Positions 26,426 to 37,524 of a stretch of 64,000 nucleotides of DNA are shown piece after piece. Under the pieces are notes generated by a model. That model ran no database searches and had not been told where the DNA came from. It was given only the letters and a program-made list of their open reading frames with translations. Numbering within the stretch: position 1 is the first letter of the stretch; each line of letters begins with the position of its first letter. The translations under genes were made by a program, and so were the position numbers. The DNA comes from Zhengitettix transpicula (taxonomy: Eukaryota; Arthropoda; Insecta; Orthoptera; Tetrigidae). The DNA is taken from positions 118,783,600 to 118,847,599 of the forward strand of contig CM073590.1 of NCBI GenBank assembly GCA_037074705.1. The letters are read 5' to 3'.

Positions 26426-27430
26426 ATGGCAGACAATGAAGATTTGCAAGGAGAACCACCTAATGTGCCACTGCAAATGGAGCAGATTAACGAGAGCGGC
26501 AGTTGGAATGTAGGCGCTGTAGAGTTCATGACATTGCCTACTTTTTGGAAATATAACCCCACCAAATGGTTCATCGTGGTATAAGCTGCCTTCGCCCTTC
26601 GGAACATCACTTCAGACGCCAAGAAATTTCAACAAGTTCTGGTCAGCCTGGACGATTCGATCTTAGACGCAGAGGACGACATCATCACCAATCCTCCTGG
26701 TTCGAATAAGTATAATACCCTCAAACAACGCATCGTGAACGTTTTCGGAGAGTCGGATGAAAAACGTTTGCGCCGCCTGTTACGGGGGCATTCAGCTGTA
26801 GAAGGTAGTCCTTCTCTTATGTTACAACGTATGCGGAACCTAGCAGGTGCCAGTGTAGCGAACAAGTTTTGCGCACACTTTTCTTCGAACAATTACCAGA
26901 CAGGATACGTAATATCCTTGTTGCACACGAATCGCAGGATTTGACAATATTAGCAGCGCAGGCAGATAGAATTCATGAGATTCTGCAACCACAAATTGAT
27001 GCAGTTTCACAGAGCGCCGACGTGGGAATGCGTTACTTCCACATATTGACATAATAGCCAATTTAACAAAGACTATGCAGAGTCTGTTGATCGCGGTGAA
27101 TGATCTTTCACGTCAGCTCAAGCACGTTTCGCGTAATTCTTCAAATAACCAGCACAGGTACAGTCGTAACCGTTCCTCCTCGTGTTGTAAAAGAGGTAGC
27201 GATAGTGTTCCTCCAGCGAATTGTTGGTACCACAATAAGTATGGTTCCAACGCGCGTAGTTGTATAGCCCCATGTGGTTGGGAGGAGAAAATGAAGAACT
27301 AGGAAAACTGAAGGAATCACCATCGGTGAAAGCGGTCGACGGCGATGTTCCCACAACAAACCGCTTAAGTAGTTTTGACAGTAGGCACAGTACACCCCAC
27401 CGAATGATACACTCAGTGTATAAATCGGTA
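26426..27430 (+). pseudogene. broken gag and start of protease of the LTR retrotransposon
   Basis: Begins at an ATG about 70 bp after the primer site. It shows the arthropod gypsy Gag pattern of a Phe-Trp motif (LPTFWKYNPTKWF), a predicted FALRNITSDA helix, and a retrovirus-type capsid-like segment with VFGESDEKRLRRLL. An in-frame stop interrupts it at 26582-26584. Reading frame shifts follow near 26870 and again near 27060. A degenerate zinc-knuckle-like motif, CWYHNKYG followed by Cys residues, appears at about 27227-27280. After another frame change, TTNRLSSFDSR resembles the segment just before a gypsy protease active site, and homology then stops. Dead gene. Confidence 0.75.
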
Positions 27431-27483
27431 ACTAAACAAAATAAGAAAAATGTCAAAATAAAATTAACAAGAAAAATTAACTT

Positions 27484-27629
27484 TCTTCCTAAGTGAAAAA
27501 TTAGGTTGAGCTGTTCTTGTGTGCACTTCTGTCTCAGGTATATCTTCCCTGACCAGGAAAGCTGGTTTAAGTCGCTCAATATTGACGGTAATCTCTTTAC
27601 CCTCAATTAGCAAAACGAAATCGCTATAT
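27484..27629 (-). pseudogene. inverted pol C-terminal tail fragment
   Basis: Read on the - strand, this encodes GKEITVNIERLKPAFLVRE, the conserved C-terminus of gypsy-type Pol downstream of integrase (the usual form is a G-K-x-x-x-V-x-x-x-R-L-K-P-A core). Its orientation is opposite to the gag and LTRs of the element that contains it. The junction with the 3' LTR is at a shared GCTATA. This indicates an inversion, or capture of a fragment from another copy. Confidence 0.7.
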
Positions 27630-27720
27630 AAAGTTATTTTAATAAATATTTAATAGTTGGAGTTCGACTTATTATTCATTTTACGTTGTTGACCTCCACA
27701 CATGTCCCACGCCCTTCCAA

Positions 27721-28240
27721 TTTTTTAAGGTGTAGACAGGCTATGTATAGGGTAATCCACAAAGTGGCAACTCTCCTATTATAGCATACGAAAGGAAGTG
27801 AAAGAGGGGATACGGAAAGGTAGAGCAAGGTAGACAAGGGTTAACTAGGGCCCCTTTTCCGTCTGATTTAAGGATCCTACCCGGCAATTCGCTTAAAAGT
27901 GATGCAGGGTAAACCCTAGAAAAACCTGCATCAGGTAGGTCTGGCATTTGGTACTTGTCCCACGCCCTTCTAATTGCGGGAGAGAAGTTTGCTGGGGGAA
28001 CGAAGCTTTCCCCTCGTCGTACCTGCCAGGAGGCAGCTGGCCGACTATTCCAATAGGAATAGTGGACAACTCTTACCGTATGCCCAAGGTCTGCGACCCC
28101 GGAACATACACCTCTCAAAACAGGCCGAGGTGCCATGGCATGTAGGAACCTTAGTTAAAAAACCAGAGAGATTTGAAGGCTTCGCCAAAGGTAGCCCCCA
28201 CCAGAGTTCTCTGGGAAGGTTTACCTGTGGCCCCTTGGCA
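27721..28240 (-). mobile_element. retroposon R, copy 8
   Basis: A T-tract (the poly(A) tail on the opposite strand) is followed by GTGTAGACAGGC and the full block order of the family, ending with TTTACCTGTGGCC. It abuts the leftover of copy 7. Short open frames across it are by-products of the GC-richer repeat sequence. Confidence 0.8.
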
Positions 28241-28969
28241 GGGAAGATGTGGTTATTTTATCTATAAGAATGTGTTACGGATGCGGGAGGAGATATGTCT
28301 GTACTATATTTTATTGCTTTTCGTAGTCAGTAGTAAGACGGCTCGTGTTTATTTTTGATTTATAGGAATTATTGTTTGTTTAATATGTTTGATCCATGTA
28401 ATTAATTTTTGCCTTGCATGTAACTGGGACCATGGCATGCTGTGTGATAAACCCGTGCGTCGCTTTACGACGACATTGGAAAAACAAAAACCCGTCACTG
28501 GATCCCGCCGAGCTTGCCGCCATCAGAAACGGTATTGTGAACTAAATGGTGTAGTAGGTGGCAAAATAATTGGCTTGAAAAGTTCAGGAGAGAGACGTTA
28601 CCCTACGGGACCCTGAGATAAAACTTCGTGTGAAATCATCAAGTTTGTTTTTCGGAACCAATATTCGGAGAACGGGATATTTTTGTTTTTATTTATTTTG
28701 TTTTTGTACATTAAAGTTGTGCATTTGCACACGTATGTTAAGTTATTGTTACAATTTGGCACAATAAAAAATAAACTACATATTATGCCTTTAAATCAAT
28801 ATAAATATTAAGGATACACTATCACAACAGTAACTGATTTCCTGGTATTCATCTCTGTGGATTTTTCCATAGAGATAAACCTGTACATATAAACTTAGGT
28901 GTGACATATTGAGCAATTTTGTACATGCGTCAATTCAGGGGATTGTAAAAAATTTAAATATTATAATTA
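28241..28969. other. spacer
   Basis: A 75-codon frame (28389-28616) with Cys/Arg-rich sequence and no known domain; nothing else seen. Confidence 0.5.
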
Positions 28970-29202
28970 AAGATAGCCAAATACAGCCAAACGAAGTGAT
29001 AATATAAATACCACACAACGTTTCTGGATGCTTTGTCTCTTTTTTTCACGTGAATAAAAAAAACACGTAAGAGACACAACTGTACGCGTCAGTTGACAAA
29101 ACTCAAAAGCTTTTGCACCTGAAGAAAGGAACAAGGCTTCCAGAAACGTTGTGTGGTATTTATATTATCACTTATTTTGTCTGTATTTTGCTATCTTTGT
29201 TA
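28970..29202. repeat. foldback element FB2, ~85 bp arms
   Basis: AAAGATAGCCAAATACAG...ACCACACAACGTTTCTGG on the left is the near-perfect inverse of CCAGAAACGTTGTGTGGT...CTGTATTTTGCTATCTTT on the right. The right arm has CTGAAGA (29119-29125), then a GGAA/TTCC stem, then GAAAC (29143-29147). Confidence 0.78.
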
Positions 29203-30916
29203 TTATTAATTATTAATCAGACGTAAATTTTTTCACTTATAAGTAAAGTTCTAGACGGCAAATGTGTTACAGTAATTTATTTATTTACATTTTCACGAAG
29301 AAAAGTGAACCCTGGTCTTTTAGAATAGGTCTGTTCTCAACGACCTTCAAAACCAAATTTATTACTATTAAAAATATGCAGGAATAAAATTTTATAGTTT
29401 CTCTCTATCTGAGCTTTCACCACAATCTTTTGGGACGTTCTGTTTTTAATGGATAGTTGACCGTAGAATGCACGGAGATGAGAAAGATGCAGAAAGACCT
29501 AATTTCTAAATGAGCAGTGGGGTGACAGCGATTGTACGTATTAGTAAAAAATAAATTCAGATAAGCGGACAAACGTTGGTACTTAAACTAAATATAGGTA
29601 CCTAAAACAAAACGATTGTGAAACATTGAAAAGTTAGTGATTCGTTTAAACACATGAAGCAATTTTCCTGCATTTAAATACTCATAAAATACATGTAAAA
29701 TATTCTTTATAATTGAAACTATATTCTAAAAGTTTGGAATAAGTGCAACTTATATTATCATTACCTTTATTCTGGTGTGAATGCGATATAATATTTTAGT
29801 AAAAATCGAACCAGTCAAAATTCATGATAAATTGACAAAAAAAAATTATACTTATATATTTACGCGAAAATAAAAGCTCTTTGCACATTTTATTAAAACG
29901 GGATCCATGTAGTAAAACAATAGAGTATCACGTTCTGGTGAGGATAACATTTCACATAGAACTGGCTGGCGCGACTGTCTTCCGTGTCCCTCACAAGACA
30001 AATGAATATTCGTGTACAAAGGGAACGTAAATTGTGTTATCGCACTTCTACACATATACAATTCTGTAGGGACGTATAATTCAGTTTGTCCACTGATCTA
30101 CACACTAGCCCAACTCTGTCCCATTCATATTCATTTCGGCCAGCGACACAATTACGCTGCCAACAATGAAATGTAATAATGCCGGAAAATACTCCGCAGG
30201 GAGGTAGCCCTCACTATCATTTTACAATTGCGAAATTCCGCTTATATGGAACGGACATTCAAAGTTTTTTTTGGAGTTTTTATGTTTTCACATATAAGCA
30301 CATAGATTCATCGGACCTAAAAAACGGAGTGTTTGATAAAAATAACGATTTATAGCTACGGAAAATATCCTAATAACATTGAATGCAAACCCTGCCAAAT
30401 ACAAAATAATTTTTTTAAAAAAACAACAACTTTTCTGACATTACAGAACGTTGTTCTGCTAAATTTTTCTTTTCCTTGTAATTTTTGGCAATTGGTTATT
30501 ACTTAGCAATATTTCAGCCATTCAAAAATATATTAAATAAGTAAAATCTTTGTTTGTTTATACGAATTGAAAAAAAATTAAAAAAATATTGTATACAAAT
30601 TCCCGAAGACTAAATTCGACCCAGTTTCCAAAGTTAAATGTAATAAACCCAGTTCACGGACTAAGTGTTTTGAAAATATCACTCTAGCTTTAATAATTAT
30701 AATAATTTATTGTGGAAATTGCGATTCTGCCGTACTGTTTTGCCTATTTTTGTGAATAACACTTGGAAATATGGACTAGAAGGTATCAAAATTTTGTGAT
30801 TTTCGTAAGTAGGTCATCATAAATGTTCATTTTATGTTTACAAACACAAACACACGTAACAGATAATGAACTCAAAACCCTTTTTTAGTTCGACACATGG
30901 TTTTAAAGAACGAAGA
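29203..30916. other. AT-rich spacer, nothing recognised
   Basis: No supported frame or repeat. Confidence 0.55.
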
Positions 30917-31211
30917 AGGTGTAGACAGGCTATATATAGTATTTGATACTTGTCCGGGGCCCTTCCAATGGCGGGGGAGGGGTTTGTGCATTCCCCTTTC
31001 TTGACCAGTTTAGGAGGCAGTTGGCCGACTATTCCAATAATAATAGAAGACAACTCATACTGTCTGCCCAACTGTCAAAACTGACCGAGGTGCCTCGGCT
31101 TGTGGGTTTGGTAAATTCGAAAAATCAGAGAGAGGGTAATGTATTCCCAAAGGTATCTCCCTCCATTTTCCGTGTAGGTTCACTTGTGAGAGAACAACTC
31201 TCTCCAGATTC
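30917..31211 (-). mobile_element. retroposon R, copy 9, internally deleted
   Basis: GTGTAGACAGGCTATATATAG joins directly to TTTGATACTTGTCC, so about 200 bp of the 3' half are missing. The 5' half runs to TCACTTGTGAGAG. Copy 10 follows immediately in the same orientation. Confidence 0.72.
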
Positions 31212-31728
31212 ATGGATATCACCTGGTTTTTTTTTAGAGTAACAGGCTACATGAGGGTAATCCACGTGGTGACAACTCCCCTTTAATAGCATAGGAAGGG
31301 ATTTGAAAGGGGGAACGCGGTTGGTGGATGAAGGCAGCCACGGGTCAACTGGGGTCCCCTGGTGCAGTTTAAGGATCGTAATCGGGATTTCCCTAAAAGT
31401 GATGCAGGACAAACCATATAAAACCTGCATCAGGTAGGTCGGGCATTGGGTACTTGTCCCATGTCCTTCCGATGGCGGGAGAGGGGTTTTCTGTGGGATG
31501 CAGCATTCCCTTGTCCGTTCCTCGACCAATTTAGGGGGCAGATGGCCGACTATTCCAGTGGATATAGCGGACAACACTTATAAAGGTCTGCGACCCCGTA
31601 ACTTATAACTCTCTAAAGATTGTCCTTCGGATTGTGGGAACCTTAGTTCAAACAACCAGAGAGAAGAGAATGCATCCCCAAAGGTAGCCTACCCCAGAGA
31701 TCTCTGAGAAGGTTCACCTGCGAGAAGG
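31212..31728 (-). mobile_element. retroposon R, copy 10
   Basis: A T8 tract, then AGTAACAGGCTACATGAGGG and the complete block order, ending TTCACCTGCGAGAAGG. It lies head to tail with copy 9. Confidence 0.8.
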
Positions 31729-33288
31729 TGCTTTTAGTCGTTCTGAAACACAACAAGGATTGGTGACACTTTGTGCCGTATTTATTTACCGCTTATTATT
31801 GTCTATTATTTATATCATTAGTGTGGTTATACATATATTTTCAATTATTTCGTTTATTGATGTTTGGTCCTTTTAGGAAAGAAGGAAATACCTTCATTCA
31901 AGGAAGTGTAATTAGAAAATACAAATTAACACATTAGGTTGAAATATAGACAATTGAGGTGATTTATAACTGCCACTTGTATTGCCTATGAATCAAATAT
32001 TTGTTGGCCAAAATTGAATCCATATTTACTACGACGCGTGTGTTTACAATTATTTACAATACGTATCAACAATCATACAGTTAAATTAATTTAATATTTA
32101 ACGAGAAATGAAATTGCATAGTGTGTATATATTGTACACGTTGCACAATGCGTCGCCAGATAGGAAGGAATGTATGTGTGACCACTTCAAAGAATTTTTT
32201 AAATGTTAATAACATTCCGTATCAGTTAATAAATTGAATACAACGCGTATTCCATTTTCATTACTTCACCTTCATTACTGTGGTTACACTTCGTTATAAC
32301 TCATTGCCAGATTTACATAATTAATTATTTAATGAAAACTTTAAAATAATGGTTGTTAATATAATATTTAGAATTATATGAAGTTTATGAAATTTCGTCG
32401 TTAACATTTAATTTCCCTTTGATTAAAAAGTTGAGGCGAGATCAGCTGGTTCAGTAAGAAGCTTAAACAGTAATTACATTAGCATCTTTATGAGTCCTGT
32501 CATGTAAGAAGAAAGAGAATGAAATGTTTCAATTAGAGCAGCGCCGGATGATCCCTTGATATCGTTTGCACTTTATCCGTAAGCGAATTGGGCTGGTGAG
32601 CCGACCCCTTGAGCTTGCAACTATTTGCATAATATATCACCTGCTCTCGCCTTCCTACCATCCTGCCACCAACGCACTGTTTGTTGTGTGACGCTCGCAA
32701 AAGAGTTTCCTAGTCACAGTAAAAATTTCAATGAATATTCCTACATGAAACAAATTCAAATGAACTGTAATGTTGGCTGAAAGCAATCTAGTTTTCTCAT
32801 TGCTGTTATAGGTATTTAATTGGTTACAAAGTGAAAGGTTCCGTTATTATAGACCTATATTTTTTGGAATTCTAATTTTCGATCAAGTCTTTGGAATCAT
32901 TAGCAGTTGTTCTTGTCTAGTTTTTCATTGCCCAGATCGGAAGGTTAAGAATTATCTGTTTCTATCCTCCACCTTCTTTTCCAAACAAACCGATAAAGGC
33001 AACGGAAGACCATGCAACAACATCTACTGCTAATATTTTAATATTATAAATATGATTAGTCCAGGTATAATAATGCAAAAAATACCATATCCTATTAAAT
33101 GAATATTAGTGCAATAATAATAACATTTCATGTAATACATTGACATTTTCCTAAATAGACGACTATATTGTTGTTCTTCCCAGTGGTAACACGAACCAAG
33201 ATCAAGACGTGTCACCATCCGAGTGAAAATGACAAATAACTGCTTATCGAAACACAGAATTTTATTTCTTATATAATAAATAAAAATG
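31729..33288. other. spacer with a less AT-rich block at 32530-32720
   Basis: The block contains ATTTGCAT, a POU-type octamer, within a stretch of near-average base composition and no frame. A regulatory role is only a possibility. Confidence 0.45.
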
Positions 33289-33301
33289 GATGGATATCAA
33301 G

Positions 33302-33864
33302 ACATCCAAGCAAGGCCTGCGAGGGCTATTCTCTCGCAGGCAATACCTGCGAGGGATGTTCTCTCGCAGGCAGAACCTTTTAGGAGAGATACGAAGGGGC
33401 TACATATGGGGATGCCTTTTCCTCCCCGTTTTTGAACTAAGGTTCCCACAAGCCGAGGCTTGTATGAGAGGTGTATGTTCGGGGGTCGCAGACCTTGGGC
33501 ATACGGTAAGAGTTGTTCGCTATTCCCATTGGAATAGTCGGCCAGGCTGCATCCTAAACTGGTCGTGGCACGGAGAAGGGAATGCTGCGTCCCCACAGCA
33601 AACTCCTCTTCCGCTATCGGAAGGGCGTGGGACAAGTACCCAATGCCCGACCTACCCGAAACAGGTTTTCCTAGGGTTTTCCCTGCATTTCTTTAGGCGA
33701 ATGTCGGGTATGATTCTTAAACTATAGCCCGGGGGCCCTAGTAACCCTTGGCTACCTTCCTCCACCCTTCCGCATCCCCCCTTTCAAATCCCTTCCTATG
33801 CTATTAAAGGGGAGTTGCCCAAAGTGGATTACCCTCATGTAGCCTGTGGCCCTAAAAAAAAAAA
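33302..33864 (+). mobile_element. retroposon R, copy 11, full length, two 5' hairpins
   Basis: Perfect 13-bp duplication GATGGATATCAAG at 33289-33301 and 33865-33877. Two tandem hairpins (CCTGCGAGGG...TCTCGCAGG) occupy about 33316-33375. It ends in an A11 tail. This is the best reference copy of the family in the window. Confidence 0.9.
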
Positions 33865-33877
33865 GATGGATATCAAG

Positions 33878-34409
33878 GAAGCCTGCGGGAGGATTCTCTC
33901 GCAGGTGAACCTTTTCAGAGAGTTCTGGCGGGGGCTACCTTTGGGGATGCCTTCAAAATTCTCTGTTTTTTTTTAACTAAGGTTCCAACATGCCGATGCC
34001 GATGCACCTCTATCTGTTTTGAGAGGTGTATGTTCCGGGGTCGCATACCTTGGGCATACGGTAAGAGTTGTCCTATTGGAATAGCCGGCCAGCTGCCTTC
34101 TAAACTGCCCAAGGCATGGCGAGGGGTAAGCTGCGACCCCACAGCAAATCCTTCTCCCGCCATCGGAAGGGCGTGGGACAATTACCAAATGCCCGACCTA
34201 CCTGATGCAGGTTTTTCTAGGGTTTTTCCTGCATTACTTTTAGGCGAATGCCGTGTAGGATCCTTGAACTATAGCTTGGGGGCCCTAGTTACCCTTGGCT
34301 ACCTTCCTACACCCTTCCGCATCCCCACTTTTAAATCCCTTTCCTATGCTATAAGAGGGGAGTTGCCACTATGTGGATTACCCTGTCTACACACACACAC
34401 ACAAAAAAG
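33878..34409 (+). mobile_element. retroposon R, copy 12, inserted at the same site as copy 11
   Basis: One 5' hairpin (CCTGCGGGAGG...CTCGCAGG). It ends ACACACACACACA6 and is followed by GATGGATAT (34410-34418), the same target bases that flank copy 11. Two insertions therefore used one site. Confidence 0.88.
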
Positions 34410-34599
34410 GATGGATATTTTGCATATATTATTAAACGCGTGAAAATATTTTAACCAGCAATGTATAGAAATGACTTGAAATTTTGGAAAAAAACACTTT
34501 AGTTTTTAGTTATCTGACTTGACACATGTTTTGAGGTACGTTTTCTACGAATAACCTTTAACCTATTCTTGGTAAATTATTTCGACGATGATTTCACGT

Positions 34600-34795
34600 T
34601 GTCTTCCGTCAGTATGATGATAAGGCGATACACCTATTGAGGCACCGGACTGTGCAAGCATTGAAGATGGAACTTTCAAACGAGCGTGGTGTACTGAAAA
34701 TGAGATAAGGAACACACAAAAACACACCCTCGTCGAGATTTGAACTCGGCATCTCTGTGGAGCAAGGCAATGGCGCTAACCACTGATGGTCGGAA
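34600..34795 (-). mobile_element. tRNA-derived SINE fragment
   Basis: On the - strand, 34795-34727 reads like a worn tRNA: box A TGGTTAGCGCC, then 29 bases, then box B GAGTTCAAATC inside a CGAG/CTCG T-arm. An unrelated body of about 130 bp follows. No clean acceptor stem and no poly(A), so an isolated functional tRNA gene is unlikely. Confidence 0.55.
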
Positions 34796-35254
34796 TTTTG
34801 AAGGTAAATATCCCTATAAATCGGAGTGACATTTAAAAATAAAACTAAATTAATTAATATTAGAGTCCAGTAAATAGTTTTAGGAATTGCCGAGTATAAT
34901 AGTGTCACTCTCGATGTAGTTTGTCTAAATACTATCCTTAACAGTATGCCATTGAGCATCCCTAATAGTAGGAATTTAAGGGACGTGACAGAAATATAGC
35001 TAAAATTACGTAGTTTGACATGGGGGTCTCCAAGTGGAATACTGACATTAACCCATTACCCGTCAGTACATTATAAATTATCATTTGTTATGGTATGATG
35101 CATATTATTAGCTAACTTAATAATAACGTTGTTCGAATAAATATGTAGGACTAACAAGGAATAAGACGAAAATTCCTAATTACATATTCAAATTTGTAGG
35201 TTGGGGATTTCTGTAATCTTCTTCTTCACACATCTCCCATCCCCAGGAGCGGAG

Positions 35255-36060
35255 ATGGACGGGGTTGGAAATATTCAAACACACTAAAACGGCCGATGTT
35301 TCAGTCACATAAATATTTTTAGGAGTCAAATATTTTGATAGGGTTTCTACCGAGGTTATCTAACCCCTTACAGCATGTGAAAGGAGAACCCTTGGGGACG
35401 GTGGTGGAGGAGCGTTACAAGAAAATAATACGAACACAGCTGAGATTGGAATCAACTTTTGATGTCGGTGAGCTTAATTATGCCATTAAAATTGCTATGG
35501 ACGGGATTGAAATTTTGAAATATGCAATCACTGCCGATATTTGCGTTGAATAAATATTTTTCAAGGTTAATTAAATTGATAGTATTTTTGCTGATGTTTA
35601 TTGCTTATAATTACGATCTCTTTCGTCATGGGAGGAGAGCACGCATAGAAGTGGCGGTTGAAGGGCGTTACATAACAATAACATAAAAAACAATCAAGAT
35701 TTGAGTCGTATCCAATGTTACAGATATCGCTGAGTTTAATTATGACAACCTGGGTAACGCGATGAGATGGGCAGGGTGGGAGGGGCTGGGCGTAGGTGGG
35801 ACGGGGTAGAAATTTTCAACATGTTAATCGGCCGATAATTGCTTTGAATAAATATATTTCGGGATCAATGAGATTAATTAAATTTCTCTACATGTTCTCT
35901 GTGTATAATTTCACCCCTTTCGGGCTTTCGAGGGTAGCACCCTTAAGAGTGGGGGTGGAGTGGCATTACATAAAAAAACGCCAAACCAATCAAGATTTGA
36001 GACGAATCCGTGGTTATGGTTGTCACTGTGTTTAATAATGACATTCAACTTTCCAATTAA
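35255..36060 (+). repeat. three tandem ~240-270 bp units of a dispersed satellite-like repeat
   Basis: Each unit has the order GGAAATTTTCAAACATG-like block, GAATAAATATTTTT, a TTTCTnCnnATGTT stretch, GTATAATTTCACCCC-like block, a G-rich GGGGTGGAGGGG-like block, GCGTTACATAA, and GAGATTTGAGTC. Identity between units is moderate. The 72- to 79-codon frames inside are not conserved between units, so they are not genes. Confidence 0.7.
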
Positions 36061-37524
36061 CTCCCCCAAAAACGAGTTTGGAATCCAATTCGGTGTTAAT
36101 TATGACAACCTGGGCCATTCAGAGCACCCAGGTAGGCAAAAACGGTTTCTAAACTAATATAACAAACATAACTGAATTAAGTAAATATGAGAAATGTACC
36201 AAGCTATTTAATTTTACACTGTTTATTCTGAATGATTTAATAAAGTTAATTCCAGTGTTTTAAAACTTTTAGAGATAGTTCAGCAGAAGTTTTTGGGTCA
36301 TGTCTAGGTCAAATTATACATTCCGTTGAACCTCCCACTGATGGTCTACAGTCCCGTCAATATCGGAAGGAAATAAAACCAGGAACTCTGAATACTTTTG
36401 GGAATAAGCAGTTTACCCGTGCAGTCTAGAAACCGTGTCACGGTAAACAGTATTACGTGTCTCATATTTCATGCTGTGATCCGATATTTTACCTCGACTT
36501 AGATGAGACCCGTTTAAGATCTTGGAACCACAAAGGGATTTCCGAGATAGAATCTTCAGTTCTGTTAGTACTCAAATAAATTGCCCCATTTTCTTGTTGA
36601 AGCTGAAAATATATTTTATACCCTTGTGTAATTGTTTAATTTAATCGTTATTTCGGTTATATTTGTTCCAATAGGATACAGCTTAAGTATTGCAGAATAT
36701 TACAACAAAATTAATTTCTACTGACAAAGAAAAGGATGTATTTATGGGCATTCAATTATTATTATTAACGCCAAAGTTGTTAAACAAAAAGAGATTAAAA
36801 TGTGGACATGAGGAATGAAATTCGATACGATTATTGTTGAAGTTAAGTTTATTTCTATTTTTTTAATCACGTAATTGTCGGTTGATGAACGGAAACAGTA
36901 CACATCTGTCGGAGCAACATGAAAATATAAATTTATTAGAATGATATACTGGCCGATAAATACATCAAATTCAGACACATAAAGTAAGTTTACTGGAGGA
37001 TACTTCGGATTAATTAATTTATAAACCAGAATTGGTTCATAATTAGTATGTGTTTCGTGTTATACAATGTAGTTTCATTATTATGAATATATATATATAT
37101 ATATACATATATATGATCTATCCGCAGCATGTTATATATAATGTAGTAATCACTATCTCATTGTAGTATTTATTTTCTGGTAAATAACTAAACTTGGATA
37201 TTTTCAATATTTTATTTTTCGAACATGAGACAGAGATACCTCAAGGCGTGGTTTGAATTAAAAAACATGTCAAACGCCTACACTTTTTGTAGGGCGTCCG
37301 TCCCCGGCGGCTTTCGTCGTGGAACTGACGTCAAGCGACCAACAATCAGGCTTGACCGCCTGAATTGTTAGAGCTCAACAATCGACAAAAAATACCAGAA
37401 AAACAGAATTACACAGTTATAAAGTTTATATGTTACATATATAACCATTTATCTTGTTTTTATGTGAGTAATCGCTTGCATATCTTTGTAAAAGTATTAC
37501 TGTACATTATTGATCGTAAACTTA
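36061..37524. other. AT-rich spacer
   Basis: Holds the 37087 (TA)n array and a short GC-rich patch at 37280-37350; no gene seen. Confidence 0.55.
37087..37115. repeat. (TA)n array, interrupted
   Basis: TA repeats with one CA interruption; no element inserted. Confidence 0.85.

Larger units (their letters stand above)
26097..27700 (+). mobile_element. decayed, rearranged Ty3/gypsy-type LTR retrotransposon with tRNA-Trp primer site
   Basis: The element starts TGTGGCTACTG and ends GACCTCCACA (perfect TGTGG/CCACA ends), flanked on both sides by CATG (26093-26096 and 27701-27704), a 4-bp target duplication. The 5' LTR is 26097-26337. One base later comes TGGTGACCCCGACGTGATT (26339-26357), complementary to the 3' end of insect tRNA-Trp. 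The 3' LTR keeps only its last ~80 bp (about 27621-27700). Inside are a broken gag, the start of a protease-like region, and an inverted fragment of the pol C-terminus. Nearly all of pol is missing. It is inserted inside a ~0.55 kb retroposon copy and cannot be autonomous. Confidence 0.85.

Noticed and set aside
33290..33727. 145-codon frame, and the recurring ~100-codon frames such as 34030-34443, as a conserved protein family
   Set aside because: They lie in retroposon R in both strands and several frames, with frameshifts between copies and no shared start or stop, so they are by-products of a GC-richer repeat.
34727..34792. Functional tRNA gene on the - strand
   Set aside because: The box motifs are present but the acceptor and anticodon stems do not pair cleanly and a SINE-like body follows.
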